Positions 31,071-38,942 are shown, counted from the first letter of the stretch. The stretch: DNA of 39,757 nucleotides from Saccharothrix coeruleofusca (GCF_014648515.1 NZ_BMRG01000022.1:62677-102433); one strand, 5' to 3'. Translations and numbers: made by a program. The notes: generated from the sequence alone by a model not told the origin.

Positions 31071-31433
31071 GTGTCTGAGTTCGAAGAAGTGCTGCGAGTG
31101 CGCCGGGAGACCAGCGGCACCGCGGTGGTGGTCAGCGCCGAAGGTGAAGTCGACCAGGCGACAGCGGGGCTCTTCCACCGCGAGCTGCTGCGCGCGCTCG
31201 CCGAGGTCGGCCCGCCATCGCCCGTCGTGGTCGACCTGTCCGGCGTCGAGTTCTTCGGCTCCGCGGGGTTGAACGAGCTCGTGCTCGCCCACGTGCAGGC
31301 CGAGCTGCTGGGCGCGCAGCTGCGGGTGGTCGCCCAGCACCGCGAGGTGCTCAGGCCGCTGCGGATCACCGGCCTGGACGAGCAGCTGCACCTGAGCCCG
31401 ACCGTGGACGCCGCGCTCGGCACCCCGGTCTGA
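31071..31433 (+). CDS. STAS-domain anti-sigma factor antagonist
   Basis: A 120-aa protein covering one STAS domain, the antagonist partner of RsbW-type kinases. The strand VVVSAEGEVDQATA and the phosphorylation loop VVVDLSGVEFFGSAGLNEL are typical; the Ser in GSAGL is the usual phosphorylated residue. The GTG at 31071 is preferred over the one at 31065 because GAGGAGG lies seven bases from the former but only one from the latter. A weak palindromic CGCCCG-TG-CGGGCG follows the stop codon. Its cognate sigma factor is not in the window. Confidence 0.91.
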   Translation: MSEFEEVLRVRRETSGTAVVVSAEGEVDQATAGLFHRELLRALAEVGPPSPVVVDLSGVEFFGSAGLNELVLAHVQAELLGAQLRVVAQHREVLRPLRITGLDEQLHLSPTVDAALGTPV

Positions 31434-31652
31434 CCCACGCCCGTGCGGGCGGTCGGCAGCAGCACCACCGGCGGTCGGAGCGGGACAGCGTCGCCGCCTG
31501 CCGACGTCGCCGGAGCGGCATGTTAGGTGCCCGAACGGGGGACCGCACGACGGCAGCCACCCGGCCGGGCGAATGTCCGCGACACGCCGGTTCGGCGGGC
31601 AGCGCTGCTCCCACCGCCGTTTGCGGGCCCCGATTCAGGGAACTTGTGTCCC

Positions 31653-32312
31653 ATGTGGCTGCTGAGACCGCCCGGTGTGTACCCCCCGCAGGACGACACC
31701 AGGCTGCTGGCCGAGGCGATGGCATATGCGGGAATCCGTCCGGGGGCGCACGTGCTGGACGTGTGCACCGGAACCGGTGCGCTGGCGGTGGCCGCGGCAC
31801 GCGCGGGCGCGGGCGAGGTGACCGCGGTGGACAGGTGCAGGCGGGCGGTGTTCGCCGCGTGGGCCAACGGCCGCGCCCACCGGGTGCGGGTGCGGGCCCG
31901 GCACGGGGACTTCGGCGACCTGGTGGGGGAGCGGCGGTTCGACGTCGTCACCGCCAACCCGCCCTACGTGCCCAGCCAGGACGTGCCCGACCGCGGCCCC
32001 GCGCGGGCGTGGGACGCGGGCGAGCGCGGCCGGGCGGTGCTGGACCGGCTGTGCGCGGTGATGCCGCTGCTGCTGGCGGAGCGCGGGATCGGGCTCATCG
32101 TGCACTCCGGCCTGTGCGGCGAGGAGGCCACGCTGCACCAGCTGCGCGGCGGCGGGCTGAAGGCATCGGTGGTGGCCCGGCGGACGGTCCCCTTCGGGCC
32201 GGTGATGCGCGGGCGGGCGCGGTGGCTGGAGGACAGGGGGCTGATCGCCCCCGGCCAGCGGCACGAGGAGTTGGTGGTGATCCGTGCCGACCGAGCCGAC
32301 GCGGCGGCGTGA
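31653..32312 (+). CDS. HemK/PrmC-like protein methyltransferase
   Basis: A 219-aa class I SAM methyltransferase with the NPPY motif of N5-glutamine methyltransferases (VTANPPYVPSQDV). Motif I reads VLDVCTGTGALAVAAA. The N-terminal VYPPQDDTRLLAEAM is the substrate-side segment of the HemK2/Mtq2 branch. The N-terminal helical domain of PrmC is missing, so it may not act on release factors. The ATG is chosen because the family alignment begins at this point; the preceding 126 in-frame bases look non-coding. The 219-base gap before it shows no further gene. It overlaps the CDGSH gene by 29 bases. Confidence 0.88.
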   Translation: MWLLRPPGVYPPQDDTRLLAEAMAYAGIRPGAHVLDVCTGTGALAVAAARAGAGEVTAVDRCRRAVFAAWANGRAHRVRVRARHGDFGDLVGERRFDVVTANPPYVPSQDVPDRGPARAWDAGERGRAVLDRLCAVMPLLLAERGIGLIVHSGLCGEEATLHQLRGGGLKASVVARRTVPFGPVMRGRARWLEDRGLIAPGQRHEELVVIRADRADAAA

Positions 32313-32499
32313 CGCGCGACGGGTGACCGTCGTGCCGGAGGGGCCGATCCTGGTGGAGGGACCGGTCGACATGGTGCTCGAGGACGGCACGCGGGTGTGC
32401 TCGGACCGGTTCCTGGTGGCGGTCTGCGGGTGCAAGCGGAGCAAGCGGTACCCGCTGTGCGACACCAGCCACCGCAAGCGCGTCCGCCTGGACGACTGA
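32284..32499 (+). CDS. CDGSH-type iron-sulfur protein
   Basis: A 71-aa protein with the mitoNEET-type 2Fe-2S ligand pattern: CGC, nine-residue spacing, then CDTSH, where CDT replaces the usual CDG. Ligands are the three Cys and the His. The frame overlaps the HemK-like gene, showing tight coupling. Starts at GTG 32284, 32323 or 32332 are possible; the conserved VVPEGPILVEGPV begins at about 32330. The protein transfers electrons or clusters; its partner is likely the convergent diiron enzyme, as these families recur together in actinobacteria. Confidence 0.88.
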   Translation: MPTEPTRRRDARRVTVVPEGPILVEGPVDMVLEDGTRVCSDRFLVAVCGCKRSKRYPLCDTSHRKRVRLDD

Positions 32500-32510
32500 C
32501 ACCCGGTTGT

Positions 32511-32543
32511 GGGAGCGGGCCGCCCCGTGGACGGCCCGCTCCC
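32511..32543. terminator. Strong bidirectional terminator
   Basis: Perfect 12-base arms GGGAGCGGGCCG and complement, nine-base loop, followed by a T-rich GTCGTTT on the plus strand. Placed between the convergent CDGSH gene and the diiron enzyme gene. Confidence 0.85.
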
Positions 32544-32549
32544 GTCGTT

Positions 32550-33539
32550 TCACGGCAGCGGTTCGCGCAGCGAGGTCGCGTCGTTCTTCCACGACCCCAG
32601 CAGGTGGTCGGCCAGGTGCTGCTCCAGCAGCTCGGTGGCGCGCACGCCGAAGACCACCGAGCCGGTCAGCTCCGGCTCGCGCTCCAGCAGGTCGCCGATG
32701 ACGTCGCGGCGCATCACCTGCTCGTGCACCGCGTCGGCCTCGATGTGCTCGGTGAAGAACTCCACGCAGTCGGGGTGGGCGTCCAGCCTGCGCAGCGCGT
32801 CGGCCATCCGCTTGGCGCTGGGCGCGGTGGTGATCTCGGCCGCCGCGAAGTGCCCGACCAGCGCGCCGCGCAGGTCCCGGTGCAGCCCGAACAGCGACAT
32901 CATGTTCACGTTCGCCAGCATCGGCGCGGGCACGTGCTCCAGGTAGGCCAGGTAGCCGTCGTCCAGCCCGGCCCCGGCGAGCAGCTTGGCGTACAGGTGC
33001 GAGTGCATCCGGTCCCCGCGCCCGCCGCCGAACTCGTCGAACTCCACCGCCACCAGCGACGCCTTGGCCCGGCCCTGCAGGCGCGGGATCACCCAGGCGT
33101 GCGGGTCGGCCTCCTTGTGGTGGTAGATCGACCGGTGCACCAGGTACTCGCGCATGTGCCACCACTGGCCCTCGTCGCGCAGGAAGTGGCTGACGCCGTT
33201 GCCGCCGATCGGTTCGACCAGCAGCTCGTCGAGCACCTCGGTCAGCGTGGGCCCCTCGGGCAGGTCGGCGCGCAGGGCGGCGAGGAAGACCTCCTCCAGC
33301 ACCGCGCGGAACCGGATCAGCTCAGGCTCCCACTCCCACCGGGGGGAAACACCGGTGAAGCCCCGGTAGTGCAGCTCGTAGCAGACGTGCAGGGCGAGCT
33401 GGAGGTCCTCGCCGTAGGGGTCGGCGCGGCGGGCGTCGTCCAGGGGCAGGACGGGCGGCGGGGGATCGGCCCGCAGGGCTTCGACGACAGCCGCGGACAG
33501 CGGTCCGCGAGGTGACGGGAGCACGGCCGTGTTGGTCAT
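32550..33539 (-). CDS. Heme-oxygenase-like diiron (iron-containing redox) enzyme
   Basis: A 329-aa all-helical protein of the iron-containing redox enzyme family, related to heme-oxygenase-like diiron oxidases. Ligand-rich segments include LHVCYELHYRGF (near residue 50), VAVEFDEFGGGRGDRMHSHLYAKLL and CVEFFTEHIEADAVHEQVM near 250. The HIEADxxHE motif is the hallmark. Members oxidise organic substrates in natural product pathways, but the actinobacterial version beside HemK-like and CDGSH genes has no known substrate. The ATG lies nine bases after the stop of the YbdK-type ligase gene, so they form an operon. Confidence 0.9.
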   Translation of the reverse strand: MTNTAVLPSPRGPLSAAVVEALRADPPPPVLPLDDARRADPYGEDLQLALHVCYELHYRGFTGVSPRWEWEPELIRFRAVLEEVFLAALRADLPEGPTLTEVLDELLVEPIGGNGVSHFLRDEGQWWHMREYLVHRSIYHHKEADPHAWVIPRLQGRAKASLVAVEFDEFGGGRGDRMHSHLYAKLLAGAGLDDGYLAYLEHVPAPMLANVNMMSLFGLHRDLRGALVGHFAAAEITTAPSAKRMADALRRLDAHPDCVEFFTEHIEADAVHEQVMRRDVIGDLLEREPELTGSVVFGVRATELLEQHLADHLLGSWKNDATSLREPLP

Positions 33540-33548
33540 GAGCGGGGA

Positions 33549-34664
33549 TTACCCGCTCGTCCCCCGATGTGCACGCCCGGTCGGTGTGATCACGTCCGCG
33601 CCCAGGAACGCCGCGGCCAGCGCGTCCACCGCCGCCGCCGGGCCGTCCGCCGCCGCCGCCCGGCGCTGCCGCCGCGCGCCCTCGCCGCCGACCAGGGCCG
33701 GCGCCCGCAGCGCGGGGTCCAGCACCGGAGCCACGTGGTCCAGCAGCGCCCGCACCAGGTCGGTGGCGGGCACCCGCACGCCCCGCCACGGGTCCACCGC
33801 GGGCCCGTCCAGGCCGTAGCGGGCCGCCGACCACACCGCCGCGGCCAGCACCTGCTCGTCGAAGTCCCCGGCCTCCCTGCCCTCGGCCAGGTCGGCCAGC
33901 GCGGTCTCCACCAGTGCCCTGGTCAGCCCGGCCTGCAGCACCGCCTCGTCGACGGTGGCCGCCGCGTCCGCCGCGCGCACCTCGACGGTCGGGTACCGGG
34001 GCGAGGGCCTGGCCAGCCAGAACGTCATGCTCGCGTCGGCCAGCACACCGCAGTCGACCAGCCTGGCCACCCGCTCGTCGTGGTCGGCGGCGGAGGTGAA
34101 CCGGGGGGTGACCCCGGAGCCGGGGAAGCGGGCCTGGTGCATCATCCGCCAGCTGCCGTAACCGGTGTCCCGGCCGTGCTCGAACGGCGAGTTCACCGAC
34201 AGCGCCAGCAGCGTCGGCAGCCACGGCCGCAGGTGGTTGACGACCGCGACGGCGGTGTCGCGGTCGGGCACGCCCACGTGCACGTGGCACCCGCAGCACT
34301 GGTAGTCGGTCACCTGCTCCCGGTACAGGTCGGTGATCAGGTCGAACCGCTCGCCGGGGCTGATCGGCGCGGCCCCGCCGAGCACCGGGGTGCCCGAGGA
34401 CACCAGCCGCGCGCCCTCCGCCGCGGCGGCCTCGGCCAGCGCGGCGCGGCCCGCGGTCAACTGCTCGCGCAGCTCGGCGAGGTCGCCGCACACGCCGCTG
34501 GCGAACTCCAGCTGCGAGGTCAGCATCTCGCCGTGCGCCTGCCCGCCGGGCGGCAGCGCCCGGCCGCGCACCCGTGACAGCACAGCGCGGGCACGCGGCG
34601 TCGTCCGCCGCGTGCCCGCGTCCACGAGGAGGAACTCCTCCTCCACTCCGACCGTGGCGCCCAT
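33549..34664 (-). CDS. YbdK-type glutamate-cysteine ligase (GCS2 family)
   Basis: A 371-aa carboxylate-amine ligase. It starts with the family hallmark VGVEEEFLLVD at residue 5, which holds ATP/Mg2+-binding Glu residues. HGEMLTSQLEFAS and the metal-ligand stretch CGCHVHVGVPD are both intact, and RFPGSGVTPRF and TVEVRAADAA follow. The reaction joins glutamate and cysteine through ATP; weak ligase activity is known for E. coli YbdK. In an organism that probably uses mycothiol the real substrate may differ, or it may serve ergothioneine-like synthesis; this is inference. First gene of a two-gene operon with the diiron enzyme. Short intergenic gap (46 bases) to the MFS gene. Confidence 0.92.
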   Translation of the reverse strand: MGATVGVEEEFLLVDAGTRRTTPRARAVLSRVRGRALPPGGQAHGEMLTSQLEFASGVCGDLAELREQLTAGRAALAEAAAAEGARLVSSGTPVLGGAAPISPGERFDLITDLYREQVTDYQCCGCHVHVGVPDRDTAVAVVNHLRPWLPTLLALSVNSPFEHGRDTGYGSWRMMHQARFPGSGVTPRFTSAADHDERVARLVDCGVLADASMTFWLARPSPRYPTVEVRAADAAATVDEAVLQAGLTRALVETALADLAEGREAGDFDEQVLAAAVWSAARYGLDGPAVDPWRGVRVPATDLVRALLDHVAPVLDPALRAPALVGGEGARRQRRAAAADGPAAAVDALAAAFLGADVITPTGRAHRGTSG

Positions 34665-34710
34665 CAGGGGGCCGAGTACCCCGGCGCGATCATGCCGAAC
34701 CGACCTGTTC

Positions 34711-36258
34711 TCATCGGGCGGGCTCGCTGGGCAGGTCGACGCTGTTGCGCAGCGTGATGGGCTTGAGCAGCAGCGCCGCGATCACGCCGACCACCGCGAT
34801 GCCCGCCGAGATCAGGAAGATGTGGCCGGTGGCGTCGCCGTAGGCGGCGCGCACGATGTGCTGCACGGCCTCGGGCAGCGCGGTGATGTTGAGGTTGCTG
34901 CTGCCGCTGCTGGAGGCCGCGGGGAAGCCCGCCGCGGTCAGGTCGCGGGTGATCTGGTCGCCCACCCGCCGGGCCAGCACCGCGCCCAGCACCGACACGC
35001 CGATGGTGCCGCCCAGCGAGCGGAAGAACGCCACCGTGGAGCTGGCCGCGCCGATGTCGCGCAGCGACACCGTGTTCTGCACCGCCAGCACCAGGTTCTG
35101 CATGGTCATGCCGACGCCGATGCCGACCAGCAGCATGGCCCCGCCCAGGAACACCAGCGAGGTCTCGTGGTCGATCACGCCCAGCGCGGCGAACCCGGCC
35201 ACCAGCACGACCGAGCCGGTGACGATGTAGGGCTTGACCCTGCCGCTGCGCGTGATCATCCGGCCCGCGACGATCGACGAGCCCAGCACGCCGACCATCA
35301 TCGGGATGGTCAGCAGGCCCGCCTCGGTGGGGCTGTAGCCGCGGCCGATCTGGAAGTACTGGCCGAGGAACACCGCGCCGCCGAACATCGCCATGCCGAC
35401 CGCCAGGCTGGCCAGGATCGCCAGGGCCGTGGTGCGCTGCCGGACGATGGCCAGCGGCACCACCGGCTCGCTGGCGCGGGACTCGACGTAGACAGCCAGC
35501 GCCAGCAGCAGCAGCCCGCCACCGACCATGGCCGCGCTCTGCCAGGAGATCCAGGCGAACGAGTCGTCCACGAAGGAGATCCAGACCAGCAGCACGCTCA
35601 CGCCCGCCGCGATCAGCGTCGCGCCCAAGTAGTCGATCTTGACGTTCTCCCGCCGGATGGTGGGCACGTGCAGGGTGGCCTGGAGCACGACCAGCGCCAG
35701 CACCGCCACCGGCACGCCGACGAAGAAGCACCAGCGCCAGCCCAGCCACGAGGTGTCCACGATCAGCCCGCCCAGCAGCGGTCCGCCGACGGTGGCCACG
35801 GCCATGACGCCGCCCAGGTAGCCGTTGTACCGGCCGCGCTCGCGGGGCGGGATCATCGCCGCGATCACCACCTGCACCAGCGCCTGCAGGCCGCCCACGC
35901 CGATGCCCTGGAAGGCGCGGGCGCCGATGAGCTGGCCCGCGCTCTGCGCCAGCCCGCTGATCACCGAGCCGATCACGAAGAGCACGATGGCCACCTGGAC
36001 CAGGGTCTTCTTGTTGAACAGGTCGGCGAGCTTGCCCCAGATGGGGGTGCTGGCGGTCGCGGTGAGCAGGGTTGCGGTGACCACCCAGGTGTACTGCGTC
36101 TGCGAGCCGTTGAGGGCGCCGATGATCTGGGGCAGCGCCGTGGACACCACCGTGCCGCTGAGCATCGCGACGAACAGCACGAGCAGCAGACCGCTGAGCG
36201 CCTCCATGATCTGCCGATGGCTCATCGGCTCCGTGCCGGTCGTGCTGACTGCGCTCAT
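34711..36258 (-). CDS. MFS drug exporter, DHA2 (EmrB/QacA) family
   Basis: A 515-aa proton-driven exporter with 14 predicted membrane helices. Motif A appears as GKLADLFNKKTLV between helices 2 and 3. Motif C is GGPLLGGLIV in helix 5. The first-helix signature VVSTALPQIIG is typical of EmrB/QacA proteins. An insertion of polar residues (AASSSGSSNLNITALPEA) precedes the last helix. Exports hydrophobic drugs or self-made antibiotics. The ATG overlaps the MarR stop codon by four bases, so both are made from one mRNA and the MarR is the likely regulator. Confidence 0.95.
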   Translation of the reverse strand: MSAVSTTGTEPMSHRQIMEALSGLLLVLFVAMLSGTVVSTALPQIIGALNGSQTQYTWVVTATLLTATASTPIWGKLADLFNKKTLVQVAIVLFVIGSVISGLAQSAGQLIGARAFQGIGVGGLQALVQVVIAAMIPPRERGRYNGYLGGVMAVATVGGPLLGGLIVDTSWLGWRWCFFVGVPVAVLALVVLQATLHVPTIRRENVKIDYLGATLIAAGVSVLLVWISFVDDSFAWISWQSAAMVGGGLLLLALAVYVESRASEPVVPLAIVRQRTTALAILASLAVGMAMFGGAVFLGQYFQIGRGYSPTEAGLLTIPMMVGVLGSSIVAGRMITRSGRVKPYIVTGSVVLVAGFAALGVIDHETSLVFLGGAMLLVGIGVGMTMQNLVLAVQNTVSLRDIGAASSTVAFFRSLGGTIGVSVLGAVLARRVGDQITRDLTAAGFPAASSSGSSNLNITALPEAVQHIVRAAYGDATGHIFLISAGIAVVGVIAALLLKPITLRNSVDLPSEPAR

Positions 36259-36737
36259 GGCGCGGCCTCCATTGTGCTAGCGGAGCCGACGGCCCCTTCG
36301 ATGTCGGTGGTCAGGCGGGCCAGCATCGAGATCAGCGCGGCCACCTCGTCGGTGCGCCAGTCGGCGAGCGCCCTGCTCATCAGATCGTCGTACCAACCCC
36401 TGGCCGCCGCCAGCGCGGCGTGCCCCTCGGGGGTGATGGCCAGGATGCTGGCGCGTCCGTCGCCGGGGTCGGCCCGCCGCTCGACCAGGCCGTGGGTGAC
36501 CAGGGCGCCCACCGCCCGGCTGACCGTGGACGGGTCGAGCCCGGCCCGCGCGGCCAGTTCCTTGGCGTGGCAGCCGGTCGGGTGCCCGGTGAAGTTGTCG
36601 ATCATGGACAGCGTGCCGATCAGCCCTGGGGGCAGGGCCGGTGAGCTCTCGCCCTGCGACTGCTTGACCAGGCGGACGGTTCGCATGAGGTCGCGGATCC
36701 GGTCCTGCAACGCGTCGCGCTGCGCCTTGGTGTCCAC
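36255..36737 (-). CDS. MarR-family regulator of the MFS exporter
   Basis: A 160-aa winged-helix regulator. The helix-turn-helix covers AKELAARAGLDPSTVSRAVGALVTHG (residues 58-83) and the wing RRADPGDGRASILAITPEG. The GTG start has GGGAGG seven bases upstream. It is cotranscribed with the exporter and divergent from a TetR gene; a long dyad lies between them. Ligand unknown, probably an exporter substrate. Confidence 0.94.
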   Translation of the reverse strand: MDTKAQRDALQDRIRDLMRTVRLVKQSQGESSPALPPGLIGTLSMIDNFTGHPTGCHAKELAARAGLDPSTVSRAVGALVTHGLVERRADPGDGRASILAITPEGHAALAAARGWYDDLMSRALADWRTDEVAALISMLARLTTDIEGAVGSASTMEAAP

Positions 36738-36782
36738 GTCGACACCTCCCTATCGATGCTTGCCGCATACAAGTATTCACCG

Positions 36783-36820
36783 AACTTGCCCACTGTGCAA
36801 ATTTGCCTATTGGGCACGTT
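36783..36820. promoter_or_regulatory. Nested 38-bp dyad between marR and tetR
   Basis: The perfect palindrome GCAAATTTGC (36797-36806) is centred inside TGCCCA (36787-36792) and TGGGCA (36811-36816), with AAC/GTT outside these. All arms share one centre, at 36801.5. The AT-rich core stands out in this GC-rich region. It is a probable operator for the TetR, the MarR or both. Confidence 0.65.
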
Positions 36821-36832
36821 GAGTGGCGTGCG

Positions 36833-36838
36833 TACGCT
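36833..36838 (+). promoter_or_regulatory. Leaderless -10 box of the tetR gene
   Basis: TACGCT, exactly six bases before the GTG at 36845. No ribosome-binding site. Confidence 0.6.
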
Positions 36839-36844
36839 GGGGCG

Positions 36845-37423
36845 GTGGAGACGACGCTGGGGCTGCGCGAGCGCAAGAAGGCGGCCACGCGCCAGGCGCT
36901 GCACGAGGCGGCGCTGCGGCTGGCGCTGGAGCACGGCTTGGAGCGGGTCACCGTGGAGGCGATCGCGGACGCCGCGTCGGTGTCCCGCCGCACGTTCTCG
37001 AACTACTTCGCGAACAAGGAGGAGGCGATCCTCCACCGGGACCAGCAGCGGCTGCGCAGGCTGCTGCGACTGGTCCGGGAACGCCCCGAGGGGGAGCCCC
37101 CGCGCACCGCGTTGTCACGAGCGGCGCTGCAGGTGGTCGAGGACGGCTACGACCCGGTCTGGCTGGCCCACCGCGACCTGCTGCGCGGACACCCGAGCCT
37201 GCTCGCGCACCAGGTGGCCGCCTACGGCGCGGTCGAGCGCGACCTGGCCGCCGAGCTCGCCCGCAGGCTCGCGGACGACCCGGCGGCCGCGCTGCGCGCC
37301 CGCGTGCTGGCCGCCACGTTCCTGGCGTCCCTGCGCGCGGCCATCCAGCACTGGGTCGAGCACCCCGAACTGGTGCTGGCCGACGTGGTCGAGGCGGCCC
37401 TGCGGTACGGGGTGCGGGGGTGA
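36845..37423 (+). CDS. TetR-family regulator
   Basis: A 192-aa TetR regulator. The DNA-binding domain LRERKKAATRQALHEAALRLA, then IADAASVSRRTFSNYFANKEEAI occupies residues 7-58, followed by an actinobacterial-type helical C-terminal domain. Divergent from the marR-MFS pair, with which it shares the 38-bp dyad, so it probably controls the exporter and itself. The GTG at 36845 is supported by the -10 box six bases upstream. Ends four bases before the convergent Cip1-like gene. Confidence 0.94.
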   Translation: METTLGLRERKKAATRQALHEAALRLALEHGLERVTVEAIADAASVSRRTFSNYFANKEEAILHRDQQRLRRLLRLVRERPEGEPPRTALSRAALQVVEDGYDPVWLAHRDLLRGHPSLLAHQVAAYGAVERDLAAELARRLADDPAAALRARVLAATFLASLRAAIQHWVEHPELVLADVVEAALRYGVRG

Positions 37424-37427
37424 GTGG

Positions 37428-38207
37428 TCAGCAGCCCACGCGGGCGGTGCTCAGCGCGATGTCGTCGATCCGCACGTCGTAGCCCGACGGCGTGGGGTCG
37501 CCCTGGTAGAGCTGCCAGCCCAGCTTCACCGTGTCGAACCGGGGGAAGACGAAGTCCACGTCGTTGCCCCCGTGCTCGCGGGTGGACACGGTCAGGTCCG
37601 GCTGCGGCACGCCGTCGAACCACACCGTGATCCGGTTGTCGGCGGCCTCCATCCGCCACTCGAAGCACAGCCAGCGGCCCGCCACCGAGGGCGCGGACTC
37701 GCGCCAGTTGGTCCAGTCGCCGGTGGGACCGCCGTCGGCGCCGACGCCCCACAGCGCCCGGTCCAGCGTCGGCACGTACTGGCCGCCCAGCGGTCGGACG
37801 ATCTCCGGCCCCGTCCCGGTGGCCTCGACCAGCGTGTAGTGCGCCCAGTCCGGGGCGACGGGGAAGGCGTCGACCTTCAGCCGCACCCGGCCGTAGAAGC
37901 TGTTGCCGGGCGGGGCGAAGTCGTCGACCTTCAGGAACGCCCGGCCGTTGCCCTCGGTGTGCACGCGCAGCACCTTCTGCCCGCGCCTGCCCTCCCGCTC
38001 CACGGTGAGCGTGCCGTGCTTGGTGTCCACGCCCCAGTCGAGGCTGCTCGCCCCGCCGGTGGGCAGGTCCTGGAAGTCCTCGCAGAACAGCAGGGCCGAC
38101 TTGGCGCAGGTGCCGGGGCCTCGGCCCGGTGACGACGCGGCGGCGGTCGCGGTCGTCGTCAGCGGCAGCAGCAGGATCAGGGCGAGCGTGGGTAACCGGT
38201 TGCGCAA
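37428..38207 (-). CDS. Secreted Cip1-like protein (beta-jelly-roll, cellulose-induced type)
   Basis: A 259-aa secreted protein. Signal peptide 1-26 (LPTLALILLLPLTTTATA). The mature part resembles the core of fungal Cip1 as I recall it: an N-terminal CEDFQDL segment, FYGRVRLKVDAFP, WLCFEWRM, ITVWFDGVPQPDLTV, VKLGWQLYQGD, and a C-terminus DDIALSTARVGC. Cip1 is a beta-jelly-roll protein induced on cellulose in Trichoderma and related to glucuronan lyases; bacterial homologues occur in actinomycetes. Its activity is still uncertain. The start is TTG at 38207, with GGAGGAG six bases upstream; other starts lack a signal peptide. A CebR-type box lies over its promoter, so induction by cello-oligosaccharides is likely. 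Confidence 0.75.
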   Translation of the reverse strand: MRNRLPTLALILLLPLTTTATAAASSPGRGPGTCAKSALLFCEDFQDLPTGGASSLDWGVDTKHGTLTVEREGRRGQKVLRVHTEGNGRAFLKVDDFAPPGNSFYGRVRLKVDAFPVAPDWAHYTLVEATGTGPEIVRPLGGQYVPTLDRALWGVGADGGPTGDWTNWRESAPSVAGRWLCFEWRMEAADNRITVWFDGVPQPDLTVSTREHGGNDVDFVFPRFDTVKLGWQLYQGDPTPSGYDVRIDDIALSTARVGC

Positions 38208-38236
38208 CGCGAACTCCTCCTCGAGTCGGTGGAGCA

Positions 38237-38242
38237 GCACGC
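38237..38242 (-). promoter_or_regulatory. Candidate -10 box of the Cip1-like gene
   Basis: TAGCGT on the minus strand, about 30 bases before the TTG start and nine bases downstream of the CebR-type box. Confidence 0.45.
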
Positions 38243-38251
38243 TACGCGATC

Positions 38252-38265
38252 TGGGAACGCTCCCA
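38252..38265 (-). promoter_or_regulatory. CebR-type operator
   Basis: TGGGAGCGTTCCCA on the minus strand differs at one position from TGGGAGCGCTCCCA, the known binding site of CebR/CelR, the LacI-family repressor of cellulose genes released by cellobiose. It sits between the expected -35 and -10 of the Cip1-like gene, a position for repression. CebR itself is not in the window. Confidence 0.82.
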
Positions 38266-38375
38266 TACCTGCTGTCGGCGGGTTGCGGTGGGCATCGGCC
38301 CGCGCCGTGGCCCAGCGACGTCACGGCAAAGGCCTGGTCCCCGATCCGGCTGATCCGCCGATGAGCGGGTGCGGG

Positions 38376-38864
38376 TCAGCCGCTGCTCTGGGATCGCCCT
38401 GGGCCCGATGGCAGAGCGCTGCCGAACACCCTCTCGCCCTCGGTGGCGAAGCGCGGCAGCAGCAGCCCGAACATCGCCCGTTCCTCGGGCGTCCAGTCGG
38501 CGCAGATGCGCCGGATCAACGCCCGGTTGCGCACCCGCATGTCGTCGAGGAAGCCCTGGGCCGTCGGAGTCAGGCTCGCCACCATCGCGCGCCGGTCCCG
38601 CTCGTCGGGCCGCCGGTCCACCAGACCGCGGGACTCCAGGTCGTCGAGGTGACGCGTCACCGTCGTCCGGTCCAGGCCGAGCTCCTCGGCGAGCTGCGAC
38701 ACCCGGAGCGGCCCGACCCGGTGCAGCACGAACAGCGGCGAGGCGGTGCCCCTGCGCAGCCCCGGCGAGATGCTGCCCGCGATCCGCTCGAAGAAGTCCT
38801 CCGTCGTCCGCGTGAGCAAGGACATCGCGTCGAGGACCCGTGTCTCGAGTGTCTGTCGCGTCAT
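38376..38864 (-). CDS. MarR-family regulator, divergent from P450
   Basis: A 162-aa winged-helix regulator. Helix-turn-helix VSQLAEELGLDRTTVTRHLDDLESRG and wing RRPDERDRRAMVASLTP at residues 58-100. The ATG at 38864 has GGAGCGG four bases upstream. Divergent from the cytochrome P450 gene, with a 286-base gap holding repeated ACGTGTA/GTGTACGT motifs. Probably controls the P450 and itself. Confidence 0.93.
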   Translation of the reverse strand: MTRQTLETRVLDAMSLLTRTTEDFFERIAGSISPGLRRGTASPLFVLHRVGPLRVSQLAEELGLDRTTVTRHLDDLESRGLVDRRPDERDRRAMVASLTPTAQGFLDDMRVRNRALIRRICADWTPEERAMFGLLLPRFATEGERVFGSALPSGPGRSQSSG

Positions 38865-38942
38865 GGGGCCGCTCCGCTCCTGTCCATCCCGACCGCCGAG
38901 GAGGGGGCACGCGGTCCGCGCTGCGCCGCTTGATGCGAATTC

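Noticed and set aside
31438-31451. Palindrome after the STAS gene as a terminator
   Set aside because: CGCCCG-TG-CGGGCG has a two-base loop and no U-tract; in DNA this rich in GC it is expected by chance.
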